From Sphingobium sp052327305 (GTDB lineage Bacteria; Pseudomonadota; Alphaproteobacteria; Sphingomonadales; Sphingomonadaceae), in contig NZ_CP182486.1 in the NCBI RefSeq assembly GCF_052327305.1, forward strand, positions 620,001 through 684,000: a stretch of DNA of 64,000 nt, written 5' to 3'. The position numbers and the translations under genes were made by a program. Positions 38,466 to 47,707 of the stretch are shown here, one piece after another. Every line of letters starts with the position of its first letter. The stretch's first letter is position 1. The notes under the pieces are model-generated. The model was not told where the DNA came from. It worked only from the letters and a program-made list of their open reading frames with translations, and ran no database searches.

Positions 38466-39200
38466 ATGAAATTCATATTTGGCGCGGCCGCGCTTTGCTC
38501 GATCATTTCTGCACCGGTTTTCGCGCAGAGTCAGGCGCAGCAGGACCGCATTGATAAAGTCGCCCAATTGGTCGTGACTGCGCCCATATGCCAGCGCCTA
38601 GGGATGACGGTTGACCCCGCAATCGGCACAAAGGTCGAAGCCGCATTCCAAGCTGAAACGGCCACGTGGCAGGTAGCGCCTGCAATCGTTGATGCCCTGA
38701 AACTTGCCTCGCTTCGCAGGCAGAACGCAATGCTCCGGGTGGACCTCGATACGGCATCGAGCAACGCAAGGACGGACGAGCAGCTTCGCGGCCTTCGTGC
38801 GATCGTCATGGGTTATGGCCGTACCTGTATGGAAGCCATCCGCGACCCGATCTTCTCACAGGTCATCACCGTCCCCGCCGGATATGACCTGAACAACGCC
38901 GTTACCGCATTTTCCGATAGCATGTTGGAAGCCGGTGGGCTGGCAAGCTGGCAGACCCCTGCAATTCAGGCGCGGGGCGACATGATGATGCTTGCAGGCA
39001 CGTGTCGGGCGCAGATCGGCGCGGCACGCTCGGATGCATTGGTGAGCCAGTTTGGTCAGACCGACGATGCACGAGTACGCGGCTATTACCGCCGGTCATT
39101 CGACGAGGGATTGGCCGACACCGACCTCAATTTCACGCTAGCCCAATGCAATCGTGCCATCACCAATCAGCGGAACGATATAGCGGCGGCTGGGCGCTGA
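38466..39200 (+). CDS. Secreted island protein with four mature cysteines
   Basis: A 244-residue protein starting with a signal peptide (MKFIFGAAALCSIISAPVFA, cleavage before QSQA). The mature part is helical and contains four cysteines in APICQRLG, GRTCMEAI, LAGTCRAQ and LAQCNRAI, enough for two disulfides. No family is recognised. It faces the XRE regulator across an operator-like repeat, so the two are probably co-regulated. A periplasmic location is expected. It is a candidate for exclusion, a surface effect or sensing, but there is no direct evidence. Confidence 0.75.
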   Translation: MKFIFGAAALCSIISAPVFAQSQAQQDRIDKVAQLVVTAPICQRLGMTVDPAIGTKVEAAFQAETATWQVAPAIVDALKLASLRRQNAMLRVDLDTASSNARTDEQLRGLRAIVMGYGRTCMEAIRDPIFSQVITVPAGYDLNNAVTAFSDSMLEAGGLASWQTPAIQARGDMMMLAGTCRAQIGAARSDALVSQFGQTDDARVRGYYRRSFDEGLADTDLNFTLAQCNRAITNQRNDIAAAGR

Positions 39201-39651
39201 TTACCTTAAACCACGTTATCCAGCGCCACAGCGCCCCTGTGAGGGCGGTCACTTGCTGAGGTGCCCCTATCGCCCGCGAACGCAAATCGCTGTCATATGC
39301 GGCGTTTGCGTGAAGAATTGGGGCGGATAACGCGCCGTCCTTTCGATCGACATGGATCGGGCAAGCATATGTGGTTGGCACGTAAAACAACTTAAAACAT
39401 GGGTCGTTCATCGGCTTTCGCGTTCTTGCCCTTTTCCTCGCCGTATCGCCCCGGATTCTTCGTTTTCATGCGCCGTGGGCACGTTGACGCGGGGCGAAGG
39501 GCGATTTCCCCGTGAATAGCGCGTCCGCGCCCCTGCCCCCGCAAAATTCGCTTCATGCTGTTCCAAATCATCAACCCTTCGGTCTAAGAAGAGGCTCAAC
39601 TGTTTCGGAATGCTCGAAACATCACGGTGATTTGGATTTCAGTGGGGGCTT
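39201..39651. other. Intergenic region upstream of the restriction cassette
   Basis: About 450 bases without a supported gene. It holds the promoter region of the methyltransferase operon, including the paired dyads at 39,601-39,631, and a loose 7-bp inverted repeat near 39,280-39,311. A weak 60-residue minus-strand ORF (39,392-39,574) is not convincing. Confidence 0.5.
39601..39631. promoter_or_regulatory. Two abutting dyads before the methyltransferase gene
   Basis: TGTTTCG-GAATGCT-CGAAACA (39,601-39,621) shares its last base with ATCAC-G-GTGAT (39,621-39,631). They end 20 bases before the start codon and overlap the likely promoter or leader, so a repressor site or leader hairpin is plausible. 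Confidence 0.55.
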
Positions 39652-42348
39652 ATGGCGGGGAGTGATGGCGCAGGCGCATCGGTTTACAAGCACGGCGACG
39701 AAGCCGTGCAGCGGCCCGATGTTGGCGTGGAGGCGCAGTTCTCGAACAAGAAGGCTCCCAAGACCTACCGCTATGATTCCAGCCTGTCGCCCGAACTGGC
39801 GTGGGATGAAAGCGCGGAGCGCGCCTATGCGGAATGGCTGCTCGGGCTGATCGCCACGGCGGCGGAGCAGGGCGAGGCGACCGTCTTTGCCCAGCCGCAG
39901 GTGTGGCAGGGAACCGAAGAAAAATTCACCTCACTGTCGCAGTGCGTCGCCCGCTTGCAGAGCCTGACCAAGCCTTTCCTCAATTGGGCTGGCAAGGCCG
40001 AGCGCCAGCAGATCACCGTACCCACGCTGCCGCTGTTCGTGCATGAGCGGCATTCGACCCAGGCCATCCTTGATACGCTGAAATCTCATAAGGCGAAGGG
40101 GACCAACCTTGATCTGTTCGGGGACATTGACCTCGACATTGCCGACAAGCTGGATGCCTATGAACACAAGGGACCGTGGACTAACCGCCTGATCCTTGGC
40201 GATTCCATGCAGGTGATGAACTCCTTGCTCGAATATGAGGGCATGGGCGGTCAGGTGCAGATGATCTATTTCGACCCGCCTTATGGGGTGAAATTCGGCT
40301 CGAACTTCCAGCCATTCGTGCGGAAAAATAGTGTGAGCCACGGTTCAGATGGCGACATGATCCGTGAGCCCGAAATGGTGAAGGCGTATCGTGATACATG
40401 GGAGCTAGGCCTTCATTCGTATCTCACATATCTTCGTGACAGGCTCTTGTTGGCGAAAGACCTTCTTTCGGAAAGCGGTTCGATCTTCCTCCAGATTTCG
40501 GATGATAATCTGCATCACGTCCGAGAAGTAATGGATGAGGTTTTTGGGTCTGAGAACTTCATTTCGATAATCTTTTTCCAAACCACATCGGGGTTTGAGA
40601 CAAAAACTATCGCGTCATTGGGCGACTACCTGCTTTGGTATGCCAAGGACGTTGAGCAGGTTAAAGTGAACAAACTTTTCCGCGATCAAGTCATAGTGCC
40701 GGGCGAAGGTAATGCCGAAAAAATCCTCCTGCCGGATGGTACATATCGGGGCGTGAAAGCGACAGAAGCGCGCGGCGAAGAGCCAATTCCGGAAGGGGCG
40801 CGGTTTTATGTTGCCGGAGATTTGCAGTCCGACGGCGCAGCGTCCGAGCCGCAGCCCTTTGAATACCTTGGCAAGACATACAAGCCGAGCGCGGGTAAGC
40901 ATTGGAAAGCCAATTATCCCACCGGGATGCAGCGTCTTGCAGACGCGGGCAGGATCCACGTTTCTAAAAACTCGATACGCTATCGGCGCTTCGCCGACGA
41001 CTTCCCATTCCAGCAGCTTGGGAATATTTGGACCGATACAGTCACAGGCGTCTTTACGGATAAGAAACTTTACGTCGTTCGCACCAATCCAAAGGTCATT
41101 GAACGCTGTTTGCTCATGACGACGGAGCCGGGCGATCTGGTCTTTGATCCTACTTGCGGCGGTGGGACGACCGCATTCGCAGCCGAAGGCTTGGGACGCC
41201 GGTGGATAACGGCGGACACATCGCGCGTTCCTCTCGCTTTGACTCGTCAGCGGCTTCTGACCAGTACGTTCGACTGGTACAAATTGAAGAATCCAGCACA
41301 GGGACCGGCTGGCGGCTTCGTCTATGAGCGAAAGCAGAACAACAAGGGTGAGGAGATTGGTGGTCTGGTACCAAGAACCAAACTCGAGAATATCGCCAAC
41401 GACGAGACGCCAGCTTTAGAGACCATTCTTGATCGGGCGGAAGTCAACAATAGCGTCACTCGTGTCTGCGGCCCGTTCACTGTCGAGGCGACAATTCAGG
41501 CCGCGATGAGCATGGACGGCGATGCCCCGCAGCAGGCGTCCCAGCCGCAATCTAGCAGTCCGCGCGCCTATCTCGATCGCATGATTGAAGTGCTGCGGCA
41601 GAGCAAGACGTTGCGCTTGCCCGGCAACGTCACGCTTGAACTCGAAACGGTCAGCCCGCTTGCTGACCGTGAATTTCTTCACGCCGAAGGGATCGCCCGC
41701 AACGGCACGGAGAAGCGGATCGCCTTCGTGTTCGGCCCGGAGGACGGGGCGATCGGCTCCGAATATGTGTTCAATGCTCATACCGAGGCGTTGCAGCAAG
41801 GATACAGCCAGCTTTTCCTGTTCGGCTTCGCCATTCAGGCGAAGGCGCGCGAAATGCTAGAAAAGCTGAAAATGCCGACAACCTATGTCGCGGTTGCGCC
41901 GGACGTGGTGATGTCCGATCTGCTCAAGACCACCAAATCGAGTGAGATTTTTTCCATCACCGGCCTGCCCGATGTGGACGTTGTCGCGGCGGGGCAGAAG
42001 GACGGCGAACCGCTCTACCGCGTCGTCATCAAGGGGTTGGACATTTTCCGGCCCGACACAATGGAAACGGACGAGATTAAGGGGGAGAACCTGCCCTGCT
42101 GGATGCTCGATACCAATTACAACGGCATGGCCTTCTTCGCCTCGCAGGTGTTCTTCCCGAAGACCAGCGCGTGGGATAACCTGCAAAAGTCCCTAAAAGG
42201 GCAGTTTGCCGATAGTGTCTGGGAACACCTTGCAGGCACGGAGAGCGAGCCCTTCGCGGCTGGAGACAAGCAGCGCATCGCCGTCAAGGCGATCGACGAG
42301 CGGGGCAATGAGTTGATGGTCGTCCGCACGATCGGAGGCGCGAGCTGA
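39652..42348 (+). CDS. DNA methyltransferase, type III Mod-like (beta class)
   Basis: An 898-residue methyltransferase. The catalytic DPPY motif is at residues 208-211 (YFDPPYGVKFG), ahead of the SAM-binding FDPTCGGG at 498-504; this order defines the beta class used by type III Mod proteins (N6-adenine or N4-cytosine). The region between them (about 230-490) is the expected target-recognition part and is more AT-rich than both flanks. A C-terminal part of about 300 residues makes it longer than classic Mod (600-700 aa). Its stop overlaps the start of the helicase-nuclease gene (ATGA). It would protect host DNA and possibly guide cleavage. Confidence 0.92.
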   Translation: MAGSDGAGASVYKHGDEAVQRPDVGVEAQFSNKKAPKTYRYDSSLSPELAWDESAERAYAEWLLGLIATAAEQGEATVFAQPQVWQGTEEKFTSLSQCVARLQSLTKPFLNWAGKAERQQITVPTLPLFVHERHSTQAILDTLKSHKAKGTNLDLFGDIDLDIADKLDAYEHKGPWTNRLILGDSMQVMNSLLEYEGMGGQVQMIYFDPPYGVKFGSNFQPFVRKNSVSHGSDGDMIREPEMVKAYRDTWELGLHSYLTYLRDRLLLAKDLLSESGSIFLQISDDNLHHVREVMDEVFGSENFISIIFFQTTSGFETKTIASLGDYLLWYAKDVEQVKVNKLFRDQVIVPGEGNAEKILLPDGTYRGVKATEARGEEPIPEGARFYVAGDLQSDGAASEPQPFEYLGKTYKPSAGKHWKANYPTGMQRLADAGRIHVSKNSIRYRRFADDFPFQQLGNIWTDTVTGVFTDKKLYVVRTNPKVIERCLLMTTEPGDLVFDPTCGGGTTAFAAEGLGRRWITADTSRVPLALTRQRLLTSTFDWYKLKNPAQGPAGGFVYERKQNNKGEEIGGLVPRTKLENIANDETPALETILDRAEVNNSVTRVCGPFTVEATIQAAMSMDGDAPQQASQPQSSSPRAYLDRMIEVLRQSKTLRLPGNVTLELETVSPLADREFLHAEGIARNGTEKRIAFVFGPEDGAIGSEYVFNAHTEALQQGYSQLFLFGFAIQAKAREMLEKLKMPTTYVAVAPDVVMSDLLKTTKSSEIFSITGLPDVDVVAAGQKDGEPLYRVVIKGLDIFRPDTMETDEIKGENLPCWMLDTNYNGMAFFASQVFFPKTSAWDNLQKSLKGQFADSVWEHLAGTESEPFAAGDKQRIAVKAIDERGNELMVVRTIGGAS

Positions 42349-45300
42349 TGCCCGCTGCCCAGCCGCAGGAGGGGCCTGCAACGGTCGCGGAAGTCGAATC
42401 TCCGATCATCAATTCGCCATTTGTCGAGCCGCAATGCCATTGGCAGATCGAGCGCGGCAAGCCGCCGGTAAAGGCCGACGGTCGTCGCCGTGCCAGCTAT
42501 TTCTATCGGGTTCCCGAACACGCGGGCCGGGGGCGGCGTGGCCGCGCCGAAGCCGATCTCTTCGAGGATGCGAAGGGCGAAGAGGTCGAACTTCAGATCG
42601 TCAACCTCATCCGCGAGCGGGTGAAGGAATGGCGCGAAGGCACACGATCGGGCGGCATTGCATATGATGGCGCATCCGCAGTCACCAAGGAATTGCTCGA
42701 CCTGTGGCGCAGTGAAGAACGGATGCAGCGCCTGTTCTTCGCGCAGATCGAAGCTGCGGAAACGATCATCTTCCTGAGCGAAGCTGCGGACATTTACGGC
42801 AAGGGCATCCCCGATGTGCCCAAGGACGAACCGGGAGTTGAGGCGAAAGCTGCCGGGGTTCGCGCATTCCTTCGCTACGCCTGCAAGATGGCGACGGGAT
42901 CGGGCAAAACGACGGTCATGGGGATGCTGTCGGCATGGTCGATCCTCAACCGCGTTGCCTCGCCCCGTGATGATCGCTTTTCCGATACCGTGCTGGTTGT
43001 CTGCCCGAACGTCACCATCCGCGAACGCCTACAAGAACTCGACCCCGCGCTTGGCGACGTAAGCCTCTATCGAACCCGCCAGCTTGTGCCCCCGCACCGC
43101 ATGGAAGAATTGCGGCGCGGCGAAGTGATGATCGCCAATTGGCATCGCCTCGCAAAGAAGGAGACGAACAGCGTCAACGGCGATTCCGCCAAGGTCGTCA
43201 AGACGGGCGAGCCGGTGCAGGTCGTCAAGAATGCGGGCAAAGCGAACGAGAGTGTCGAAACCAAGTACTTCGAATCCGATGCCGCTTGGTTCAAGCGCAT
43301 TCGCCGCGAACTCGGCTCGGGGAAAGGCCGCAGTTCACGCTGGCTGATCTTCAACGATGAAGCGCATCACGCCTATCGGCGCGGCGACACTGACGAAGAT
43401 GCTCAAACGCTGGATGACGACAAGGAGCTTGCAAAAAAGAACGCGCGCGAAGCGACGATCTGGATTGAGGGACTGGACCGCATCAATAAGCTGGCGGCTG
43501 GGAGCAACCGGCGCGGCATCAACCTTTGCGTCGATCTGTCTGCCACCCCGTTCTACATTCAGGGTTCCGGCAATGAGGTCGGCCAGCCGTTCCCGTGGGT
43601 CGTTTCTGACTTCGGCCTGCTCGATGCGATCGAGTCCGGCTTGGTCAAGATTCCGCAGTTGCCATCGCGCGATGTAAGCGGCGCGGACGAGGCGGCCTAT
43701 TTTAACATTTGGCGCTGGGTTCAGGCGAAGGCGAAGGAGGACGGCTTCGGCACGACCCTGACCCCAGAAATCGTGATGAACTACGCCAGCGCGCCCATCA
43801 ATCTGCTCGCGGCAGAGTGGCATCGGGATTTCGTGCAGTGGGAGCAGACCAGCAAGGAGCAGCACAAGCATCCCGTGCCCCCGGTGTTCATCGTGGTCTG
43901 CCGCGATACCGCCGTGGCCAAGGAAGTGCACTCGTGGCTGGCGAACGGCAACGATAGCTATGGCGTCGCGCCCGAATGGTTCCGCAACACACCTGGGCAA
44001 GAGGTGACTGTCCGCATCGACTCCAAGGTGGTCGAGGACATTGAAGAGGGTGGCACCAAGGACGAAACCCGTCGCTTGCGCTTCATCCTCGACACGGTCG
44101 GCAAGGCTGAATGGCCGGGCGTCAAGGTGCCCGAAGAGTGGTCGGAACTCGTCCGCAAGCACAACGACAAGGTCGCCAGCGAGGACAACGACGGCTCGCT
44201 CAAGTGGATCGACGAGCGGATTCCGCCGGGCCGCGATGTTCGCTGCATCGTGTCGGTCGCCATGCTTGCAGAAGGTTGGGACGCGAACACGGTCACGCAC
44301 ATCATCGGCTTGCGCCCCTTCGGCTCGCAGTTGCTTTGCGAGCAGGTTGTCGGACGCGCGCTGCGCCGCAAAAGCTATGCGCTCGACGAAGAGACGCAGA
44401 CGTTTGCCGAGGAAACGGCGAAGGTCTTTGGCGTCCCGTTCGAACTGATCCCGTTCAAGGTTTCCCCTCCCGGCCCAACGCCGCCGCAGCCAGAGCCGAA
44501 CCACATCTATTCAGTGCCGGAAAAGGCAGCGTTCGAAATCACTTTCCCGGTCGTCACGGGCTATCACCAGTCCGGGCAATTCGATGTGTTTGTGGATTGG
44601 GATCAGGTGGCGAAAGTCACGATCGACCCGATGAAGATACCGCAGATCGTCGAACTCACGCCGCTCACCAGCCCGGATGGCGCGTTGGCGGCTTTCGGAC
44701 CGGGCGAAAAGCCCGTCCTGTCGTTGAAGGAGTGGCGGGCGCTTTTCCGTGAGCAGCAGGTTGCGTTCCGGCTAGCCAAGGAAATCTGTTCAAGATGGGC
44801 TGCCGACAATGGTGCAGCGGCAGTGCCCATGCAGGTGCTGTTCCCCAAGGTCGCGTTTGCGGCCAAGCGCTTCCTTGCTGAGAAGTTGGACCGCAAGGGC
44901 GGAAGCCAGCCATGTGATGTGCTGCTTGTTGGCGAGTATATGCAGGCGGCAGTCGGCTCCCTGCTTGAAGCGATCAAAAAGGGCGCGTCCACGTCAGATG
45001 CTGAGGTCGCCGTTGTGCCTCAAGGTGCCGCTGGGCGCGGCAGTACGCTCTTTGTCGATTTCCACACGACCAAGCCGATCTACCCAGTCAACAACTGCCA
45101 CCTGAATGCGATGGTCGCCGATACGAAGAAGTGGGAGCAAAGTGCTGCCTTCCTGCTTGATAGCCACCCCGGAGTCGTCCGCTGGGTCAAAAACGATCGG
45201 TTGGGTTTCTTCATCCCCTATCGAAATCGCGGTGTCCCTGCCCGCTATATTCCTGACTTCATCGCCATGACCGACAAGGGCTTGAAGGTGATCGTCGAGA

Positions 45301-45503
45301 TCAAGGGGCAGGTGACGGACAGCGCTGATGCCAAAGCGAAGGCTGCGGAGCGTTGGGCGGCTGCGGTCAATCGCCTCGGCCAGTACGGCGGGTGGCATTA
45401 TCTGATGGTGACCGATCCGGGGCGCATGGCCGAAGAGATCAATCCATTCGCCACTGCTCAATGGAGTGAAGGGCCGTTCACGCTGACTTCCCCGGCGGGG
45501 TGA
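42348..45503 (+). CDS. Type III Res-like helicase with C-terminal PD-(D/E)xK nuclease
   Basis: A 1,051-residue protein. The SF2 helicase part has Walker A ATGSGKT (182-188), a DEAH box (337-340) in NDEAHHAYR, and motif VI in EQVVGRALRRKSY. Near the C-terminus the nuclease core is visible: D970 in YIPDFIAM and E984-x-K986 in IVEIKGQ. This is the architecture of type III restriction subunits, which translocate or slide on DNA and cut after meeting a second site. It is coupled by ATGA overlap to the methyltransferase. The AIPR-protein gene follows after 98 bases. Restriction activity is expected but not shown. Confidence 0.92.
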   Translation: MPAAQPQEGPATVAEVESPIINSPFVEPQCHWQIERGKPPVKADGRRRASYFYRVPEHAGRGRRGRAEADLFEDAKGEEVELQIVNLIRERVKEWREGTRSGGIAYDGASAVTKELLDLWRSEERMQRLFFAQIEAAETIIFLSEAADIYGKGIPDVPKDEPGVEAKAAGVRAFLRYACKMATGSGKTTVMGMLSAWSILNRVASPRDDRFSDTVLVVCPNVTIRERLQELDPALGDVSLYRTRQLVPPHRMEELRRGEVMIANWHRLAKKETNSVNGDSAKVVKTGEPVQVVKNAGKANESVETKYFESDAAWFKRIRRELGSGKGRSSRWLIFNDEAHHAYRRGDTDEDAQTLDDDKELAKKNAREATIWIEGLDRINKLAAGSNRRGINLCVDLSATPFYIQGSGNEVGQPFPWVVSDFGLLDAIESGLVKIPQLPSRDVSGADEAAYFNIWRWVQAKAKEDGFGTTLTPEIVMNYASAPINLLAAEWHRDFVQWEQTSKEQHKHPVPPVFIVVCRDTAVAKEVHSWLANGNDSYGVAPEWFRNTPGQEVTVRIDSKVVEDIEEGGTKDETRRLRFILDTVGKAEWPGVKVPEEWSELVRKHNDKVASEDNDGSLKWIDERIPPGRDVRCIVSVAMLAEGWDANTVTHIIGLRPFGSQLLCEQVVGRALRRKSYALDEETQTFAEETAKVFGVPFELIPFKVSPPGPTPPQPEPNHIYSVPEKAAFEITFPVVTGYHQSGQFDVFVDWDQVAKVTIDPMKIPQIVELTPLTSPDGALAAFGPGEKPVLSLKEWRALFREQQVAFRLAKEICSRWAADNGAAAVPMQVLFPKVAFAAKRFLAEKLDRKGGSQPCDVLLVGEYMQAAVGSLLEAIKKGASTSDAEVAVVPQGAAGRGSTLFVDFHTTKPIYPVNNCHLNAMVADTKKWEQSAAFLLDSHPGVVRWVKNDRLGFFIPYRNRGVPARYIPDFIAMTDKGLKVIVEIKGQVTDSADAKAKAAERWAAAVNRLGQYGGWHYLMVTDPGRMAEEINPFATAQWSEGPFTLTSPAG

Positions 45504-45601
45504 TTGGAACAATTGCGAAGCAAACGCCGCGCGGCTTCCCAAGCGCAAGCAGCAAGGCGCACCCAACCATGCGCTAGCAGTACAATATCAACGAGGGACA
45601 G

Positions 45602-47290
45602 ATGGACGACCCAATCCTCAACTCTTACCTAAAAGAATTCTCCGCGGAATTCGGTCTTTCCGGCCTGAAGGAATCGGAGATTTTTGAGTACTTTTCAGCA
45701 TATTGTGTAATGCACAGAGATTTCTCTGAGCATACCGAACTATCCGATACCGTCATAGCTGGCGGGCAGGATACCGGTATCGACTGTGCAGCTATATTTC
45801 TGAACGATGTCCATGTAACTTCTCCGGCCCAAGTGACCGATATTTCGTCCCGGCAGAGGATTAATGCCGACTTTTGTTTTATTCAGTCTAAAACTTCAAA
45901 GTCTCTGAACGCAGCGGAAATCGGGAGTTTCTTACAAGGAGTTAAAGAGTTTTTTGGCGCGCGATATATGCCAGCGAACGACTCGGTCTCAGATAAGCGC
46001 GATCTTTCGGATTCGGTGTTCGCAATTAGCGTCAAATTCAGGGCGAAACCCCAACTCCATCTTTACTACTGTTACGCCGGAAATTTCCAAGGTGACCCGG
46101 TCGTCACGGCGCGTGTCCAGGCGGGAGTGAACGAGATTAAGGCCTACGGGCTGTTCTCTGATATAAGTTTTAACTTCATTGACTCTGACAAGCTTCAGGA
46201 GCGCTATCAAGAAGTAAATTTGCGGATAGAAAGAGAAATTCAGATGAATGAATTTGCTTCACTTCCGCATATAACTGGAATTCGGCAGGCGTATTTAGGG
46301 ATTCTACCTTGCAAAGAGCTCGTAAAACTTCTCTCTAATTCGGATGACAAGTTGCACAAGGCCCTATTCAACGAGAATGTCAGGGATTTTTTGAGTCGAA
46401 ATCCTGTTAATGATGACATTGCTTCAACTATAAACTCTCCAGATCAGCAGAGCAGACTTGCTGCACTGAATAATGGCATTACCATTGTAGCTAAAAACGT
46501 ATCACTCGTAGGAAAGAAATTCACACTAGCGGATTTTCAAATAGTCAACGGTTGCCAAACTAGTCACATCATTTTTGCAAATCGCGAGAATCTTCACGAT
46601 GATACCGCCGTACCGGTGAAAATCATAGAAGTCGAAGACCGCGACATCGTGAATGACATCGTGCGAGCCACCAACAGACAAACTGAAGTCAAGGACGAGG
46701 CATTCGTCGTCCTAAGCGATTTTCACAAGAAGCTTGAGCGGTTTTTTCTAAGTATAGATGATGTGCCGGATAGCAGGGTCGTTTATGAACGCAGGAAGCG
46801 GCAGTACTCAGACACGCCGTACACTGTTCAGAATATAGTAACTCTTACAAGCTTGACTTACTCATTCGTAAGCTGCATTCTCGAGGAGCCGGTAGACGCC
46901 AACGACTATTACGGCGTCCTGCTCAGGAAGTACGAGAGTAGGATGTATTTGGAGGCGCATTCGATGTGGCCATATCTTCTTTCTTCTAAGATTTTGAAGG
47001 AGGTCGAAAAGCTCTGTACAGGCGCTGCGAGAAAGAGCTTGTGGAAGTTCCGATTTATTATTGCGATGCTGGTGCGCAGAAGCTTTGGGCCATGTCCGCC
47101 GCTCAACAGCGATGGCGCGCAAAGGAAATACGCGATGGAGGCGCTTAAGGTCATAAACGACTCGGCGAAATTCCTTGAAGTGGTAAAAAATGTCGAGAAG
47201 CGCCTTGCAGATGCCGTGAATCAACAAGAGGCAGGCTTTGACGTGAGAAATGCACATCAAGACAGAAAGTTTGTTTCGAGCTTGGCTTAA
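45602..47290 (+). CDS. AIPR-family protein with N-terminal nuclease-like domain
   Basis: A 562-residue protein. The AIPR domain (abortive infection phage resistance) is recognised by NNGITIVAKN (from residue 290), then FQIVNGCQTSHIIFAN and VRATNRQTEVKDEAF. The N-terminal 110 residues contain GGQDTGIDCAA (D57, D61) and CFIQSKTSK with Q95-x-K97, a pattern like Mrr-type PD-(D/E)xK nucleases where Gln replaces Glu. The gene is clearly lower in GC than the two upstream defence genes, so it likely has a separate origin. A GAGGGA ribosome site is present. A role in phage defence together with the type III-like pair is likely but unproven. Confidence 0.87.
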   Translation: MDDPILNSYLKEFSAEFGLSGLKESEIFEYFSAYCVMHRDFSEHTELSDTVIAGGQDTGIDCAAIFLNDVHVTSPAQVTDISSRQRINADFCFIQSKTSKSLNAAEIGSFLQGVKEFFGARYMPANDSVSDKRDLSDSVFAISVKFRAKPQLHLYYCYAGNFQGDPVVTARVQAGVNEIKAYGLFSDISFNFIDSDKLQERYQEVNLRIEREIQMNEFASLPHITGIRQAYLGILPCKELVKLLSNSDDKLHKALFNENVRDFLSRNPVNDDIASTINSPDQQSRLAALNNGITIVAKNVSLVGKKFTLADFQIVNGCQTSHIIFANRENLHDDTAVPVKIIEVEDRDIVNDIVRATNRQTEVKDEAFVVLSDFHKKLERFFLSIDDVPDSRVVYERRKRQYSDTPYTVQNIVTLTSLTYSFVSCILEEPVDANDYYGVLLRKYESRMYLEAHSMWPYLLSSKILKEVEKLCTGAARKSLWKFRFIIAMLVRRSFGPCPPLNSDGAQRKYAMEALKVINDSAKFLEVVKNVEKRLADAVNQQEAGFDVRNAHQDRKFVSSLA

Positions 47291-47676
47291 CTGGCTTCGA
47301 GCAGATTACCGATTCGTTAGAAACGTGACTTTTTCAGTTCTAGCTCACGCGTGCATTGTAGGCATCACCTCAGATAGCCATGCCTTGCCCCATGCCGTTT
47401 TAGCCGCTTGCGACGGCGTGCCTTTGAACACGGATAAGTGATGGGGTTGTGCGTGAATTTCGTTTGAGCACAGGTCTAACCTAAGTGCCAACCTTGGAGG
47501 GAAATTCTCACTGACGCCGAAGGACAGAAGCGGGCCGTCCCGACCGAGGAGAAGATGGAAGTAACGGGCGTCAAACTTGTGGTCGCGGGTGCGACTTGTG
47601 TCCATAAATGTGAACATAGCCAAGGACAAAATCTATTTTATCATTTGAAAACAACGTTCTGCTCCTTCGCTGTGGT

Positions 47677-47692
47677 TCCTCTTCTGGCACCA
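47677..47692 (+). other. Putative attR (degenerate tRNA-Leu 3' end)
   Basis: TCCTCTTCTGGCACCA matches the tRNA-Leu end at 30,907-30,923 except for one missing G. It lies at the end of the AT-richer island sequence and about 140 bases before the first core gene. Confidence 0.6.
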
Positions 47693-47707
47693 TTTTCCTG
47701 TGCGTAA

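Larger units (their letters stand above)
30924..47692 (+). mobile_element. tRNA-Leu-integrated genomic island with satellite-like replication genes and a restriction/AIPR cassette
   Basis: The element is bounded on the left by an intact tRNA-Leu followed at once by a P4-type integrase, and on the right by an imperfect copy of the tRNA end. Cargo: integrase, unknown 169-residue protein, AlpA-like HTH, primase-polymerase, DUF3987, a sigma-like / acidic / ImmA-IrrE operon, small conserved proteins, XRE regulator, a secreted protein, and a methyltransferase / helicase-nuclease / AIPR defence set. No structural phage, conjugation or transposase genes are seen, which fits a satellite or integrative island relying on a helper. 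Core-type genes resume at 47,830. Confidence 0.78.

Noticed and set aside
39280..39311. Inverted repeat ACGCAAA/TTTGCGT with 18-base loop
   Set aside because: Short arms and a long loop, with no gene start nearby; likely chance.
39392..39574. A 60-codon minus-strand ORF before the restriction operon
   Set aside because: Basic, low-complexity product with no good start; in an intergenic region with regulatory dyads.
43335..44504. A 389-codon frame opposite the helicase-nuclease gene
   Set aside because: Shadow of a gene with complete helicase motifs; no ribosome site or domain.
47345..47629. A 94-codon minus-strand ORF at the island end
   Set aside because: No family, no clear ribosome site; could be real but not supported enough to list.
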